Part shown: positions 54,917 through 56,648 of the stretch, in pieces
Numbering within the stretch: position 1 is the stretch's first letter
Layout: each line of letters begins with the position of its first letter
IMG/VR virus record: IMGVR_UViG_3300048834_000930
Span: 1 to 56,648 of that record
Origin: a virus
Reading direction: 5' to 3' (one strand)
DNA length: 56,648 bases
Position numbers and translations under genes: made by a program
The notes under the pieces: generated by a model
Told to the model about the DNA's origin: nothing
Databases searched by the model: none
What the model saw: the letters and a program-made list of their open reading frames with translations, nothing else

Positions 54917-56648
54917 GCGAAAACAGCAAACGAGCAGAGTTTGAACTTGCGTTTCTTTACGACCCCGAAAGCGCCAAAAGGGCTGCTGCCGACGTCGAGG
55001 CACTCAAGAAGGCGATGGACGAGCTTGGCAGGAAGAACGCCAAGGCAGCAAGTTCGGCCAATGCCACAGGGGCGCGCGGCGGTGCCCAGCGGGTCAAGAC
55101 CGCGGAGCAAGAGCTTGCCATTCAGGCCAAGGCGCAAAAGCGCGATCAGAAACGGCGTGACGACTATGTGAACTCGCTTGAAAAGGAGTTCAAGGCCAGG
55201 GACCGCGAGGGCGAGAAGCGGGTGCGGGAGGTCAACAAACTGCGCGAGGCAGAGGAGAAGATCGCCGAAAGGCAATCGAAAGAGACGGAGCGCGAGGCGA
55301 AGGCCGTCGAGCAACGGGCAAAGCGGACTCAAAAAGAAATCGAAGCAATCGAGAAGCGGGCGACAAAGGAACAGGAACGCGCCGACAAAGCCCGCCATCG
55401 CGAAGAATTGCAGGCAACGAAACGAGTGACCGCCGAGCAGCTTCGCGAGAATCGACGGATCGACCAGGAGCGCCGTGCAAGTGAACGCCGGGCGCTGGCC
55501 CACGAGCGGCAAATTGCTCGGATTAAAGAACGAACGGAGAAGGCCGAGTGGCGGCACAACCTTCGAATGCAGGCGAAGCGCGACGGAATGGTTCGCGAAG
55601 GCATCTCGCGGGCTGGATCTGGCATTCGGACCGGGCTGATGCGTGCGGGTGCGGGGACCTTGGCTGCGGGGGCGCTGGGGGTGCAGGCGCACTTGGAGAT
55701 GTCGAAGTCGACGGCGGAGATTCAGACGCTCAAGCCTGGGTTTACTGAGGAAGAATCCAAGAAGATGATCAAGGATGGCATGGCGACGTACGGTGGCGAC
55801 ACTGGCACGACTGGCAAGGCGATTTACGATATAGTTTCGGCAGGTTACGGGAACTCGCTTCAACAAACGCAAGATGTTTTCGATGCAGCATCGGCCCTCG
55901 CTGTCGGTGGCGTCACTGATGTTTCGACGGCGGCCGACGGCTTGACGAGTGCGCTCAATGCTTGGAAGGATAAAGGTTATTCGGCAACGGACGTGACCGA
56001 TCAGTTCTTTCAGGCGGTCAAGTTGGGCAAAACCACAGTTAGCGAGCTATCTGGTGCAATCGGGACGTTTGCTCCGATGGCACAGTCTGCGGGCGTGGAC
56101 CTCTCTGAGAGTATGGCGGTGATCGTAGAGGTGACGAAACAGGGCGTGAAGTCGGCATCGGCCGCGAGTGGCCTTCGCCAGATGATCAAGTCGATCACAA
56201 GCCCGACGAAACAGGCGGAGGATGCTGCGAAATCGATGGGGATTAAAGTTGGCGCATCGGCCATTCGAGACGCTGGCGGGCTCGATTCTTGGCTGTCCGC
56301 GATGATGAACTCGAAGAAGTTCAGCGAGGACAAGATGAGCGACATATTCTCCGATGTGGACGGCCGTGTCATCGTCGATGCCCTTCGATCGCTGGGAAAA
56401 GGCGGATTTGCGACAGCCGTGGCGAATCAGCGGGGGGCAGGTGGGGCGACGAAGGCCGCGGTCGACACGATGATGAATTCGGATTACATGCGGGCGCAAA
56501 AGATTATGGGAGAGGTCAAGGTCGCGCTCGTCGAATTTGGCGAGGCGCTGATGCCTTTGGTGAGGGATGTCATGCCGGGTGTGACCAAGGGGATCCAGGA
56601 TTTTAGATCGTGGCTTGAGAGTCCGGAAAATCGTGAGTTTCTCGCAAG
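54913..56648 (+). CDS. Tail tape measure protein (cut by the right edge)
   Basis: 578 complete codons from ATG 54913; no stop before the window end. The N-terminal ~250 residues are a long charged coiled coil (REVNKLREAEEKIAERQSKE; RIDQERRASERRALAHERQ), with a glycine-rich hydrophobic hinge (GIRTGLMRAGAGTLAAGALG). A PhageMin_Tail/TP901-type domain follows: EMSKSTAEIQTLKPGFTEEE, DIVSAGYGNSLQQTQDVFDA, ADGLTSALNAWKDKGYSATD, QSAGVDLSESMAVIVEVTKQG and DVDGRVIVDALRSLGKGG. It sets tail length. If the molecule is circular the frame continues at base 1 to the stop at 59-61. Confidence 0.9.
   Translation, partial: MSENSKRAEFELAFLYDPESAKRAAADVEALKKAMDELGRKNAKAASSANATGARGGAQRVKTAEQELAIQAKAQKRDQKRRDDYVNSLEKEFKARDREGEKRVREVNKLREAEEKIAERQSKETEREAKAVEQRAKRTQKEIEAIEKRATKEQERADKARHREELQATKRVTAEQLRENRRIDQERRASERRALAHERQIARIKERTEKAEWRHNLRMQAKRDGMVREGISRAGSGIRTGLMRAGAGTLAAGALGVQAHLEMSKSTAEIQTLKPGFTEEESKKMIKDGMATYGGDTGTTGKAIYDIVSAGYGNSLQQTQDVFDAASALAVGGVTDVSTAADGLTSALNAWKDKGYSATDVTDQFFQAVKLGKTTVSELSGAIGTFAPMAQSAGVDLSESMAVIVEVTKQGVKSASAASGLRQMIKSITSPTKQAEDAAKSMGIKVGASAIRDAGGLDSWLSAMMNSKKFSEDKMSDIFSDVDGRVIVDALRSLGKGGFATAVANQRGAGGATKAAVDTMMNSDYMRAQKIMGEVKVALVEFGEALMPLVRDVMPGVTKGIQDFRSWLESPENREFLA

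Noticed and set aside
1-56648. CRISPR array or Mu-type transposase genes
   Set aside because: No regularly spaced identical repeats with unique spacers were seen (the 72-bp array is coding and degenerate), and no DDE transposase or MuB-like ATPase could be recognised.

Overview
The window reads as almost all of one temperate, contractile-tailed phage genome. Its head and tail genes are of the phage Mu type: gp28-like terminase, DUF935 portal, gpI/Z-type protease-scaffold, gpT capsid, gp36, gpG, gp37, DUF2635, sheath, tube, gp41-type chaperone, tape measure, gpN, gpP, gp45, gp46, gp47 and gp48. It integrates with a tyrosine recombinase, and no Mu transposase is present. The DNA is G+C-rich by eye, and a lipobox lipoprotein plus the Mu-type virion suggest a Gram-negative host. 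The sequence does not name the host. The attachment site carries the 3' half of a tRNA-Arg(CCG).

Layout, left to right. 1-2810: small plus-strand accessory genes (an XRE regulator and hypotheticals) with repeated hairpin leaders. 2810-3130: a terminator cluster. 3130-3661 (minus): a lysis pair, including a 43-residue one-TM holin candidate. 3712-11913: baseplate, spike, tail fibre and a lipoprotein, interrupted by a reverse-strand cargo pair (macro-domain-like and HExxH proteins). 11910-15766 (minus): a second fibre operon with a 1008-residue protein built on 24-residue repeats. 16402-16662: a complete attP, with phased arm sites on both sides of the tRNA core, followed by the integrase.

17906-20128 (minus) is a lysogeny or accessory block. 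It holds a duplicated pair of two-TM (SLATT-like) proteins, each overlapped by a short proline-rich ORF, and a probable DNA-binding regulator. From 20350 an early plus-strand operon runs through an excisionase-like protein, an adenine-type methyltransferase, a DnaQ-type exonuclease, a YqaJ exonuclease, a Gp3/RDF-like protein and SSB. A 540-nt RNA-only interval with two odd tRNA-like structures follows. Then come about 25 tightly overlapping small genes, including a C5-cytosine methyltransferase overlapped in another frame by a second family-like ORF, and a SLOG protein. The replication block is a RusA-like resolvase, a replication initiator with an internal dyad and repeats, a DnaC-like loader and a MazG-DUF1653 fusion. 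Late genes start at 44097 and run into the tape measure gene, which is cut by the right edge.

The intact attP indicates an excised (circular or episomal) form. Joining the two window ends continues the tape-measure frame for 20 codons to a stop at 59-61, so the window may be a whole circle opened inside that gene. The strongest candidates for something new are the duplicated SLATT-like/proline-rich module, the macro/HExxH cargo pair, the RNA-only locus, the three-copy hairpin leaders and the dual-coding methyltransferase region.
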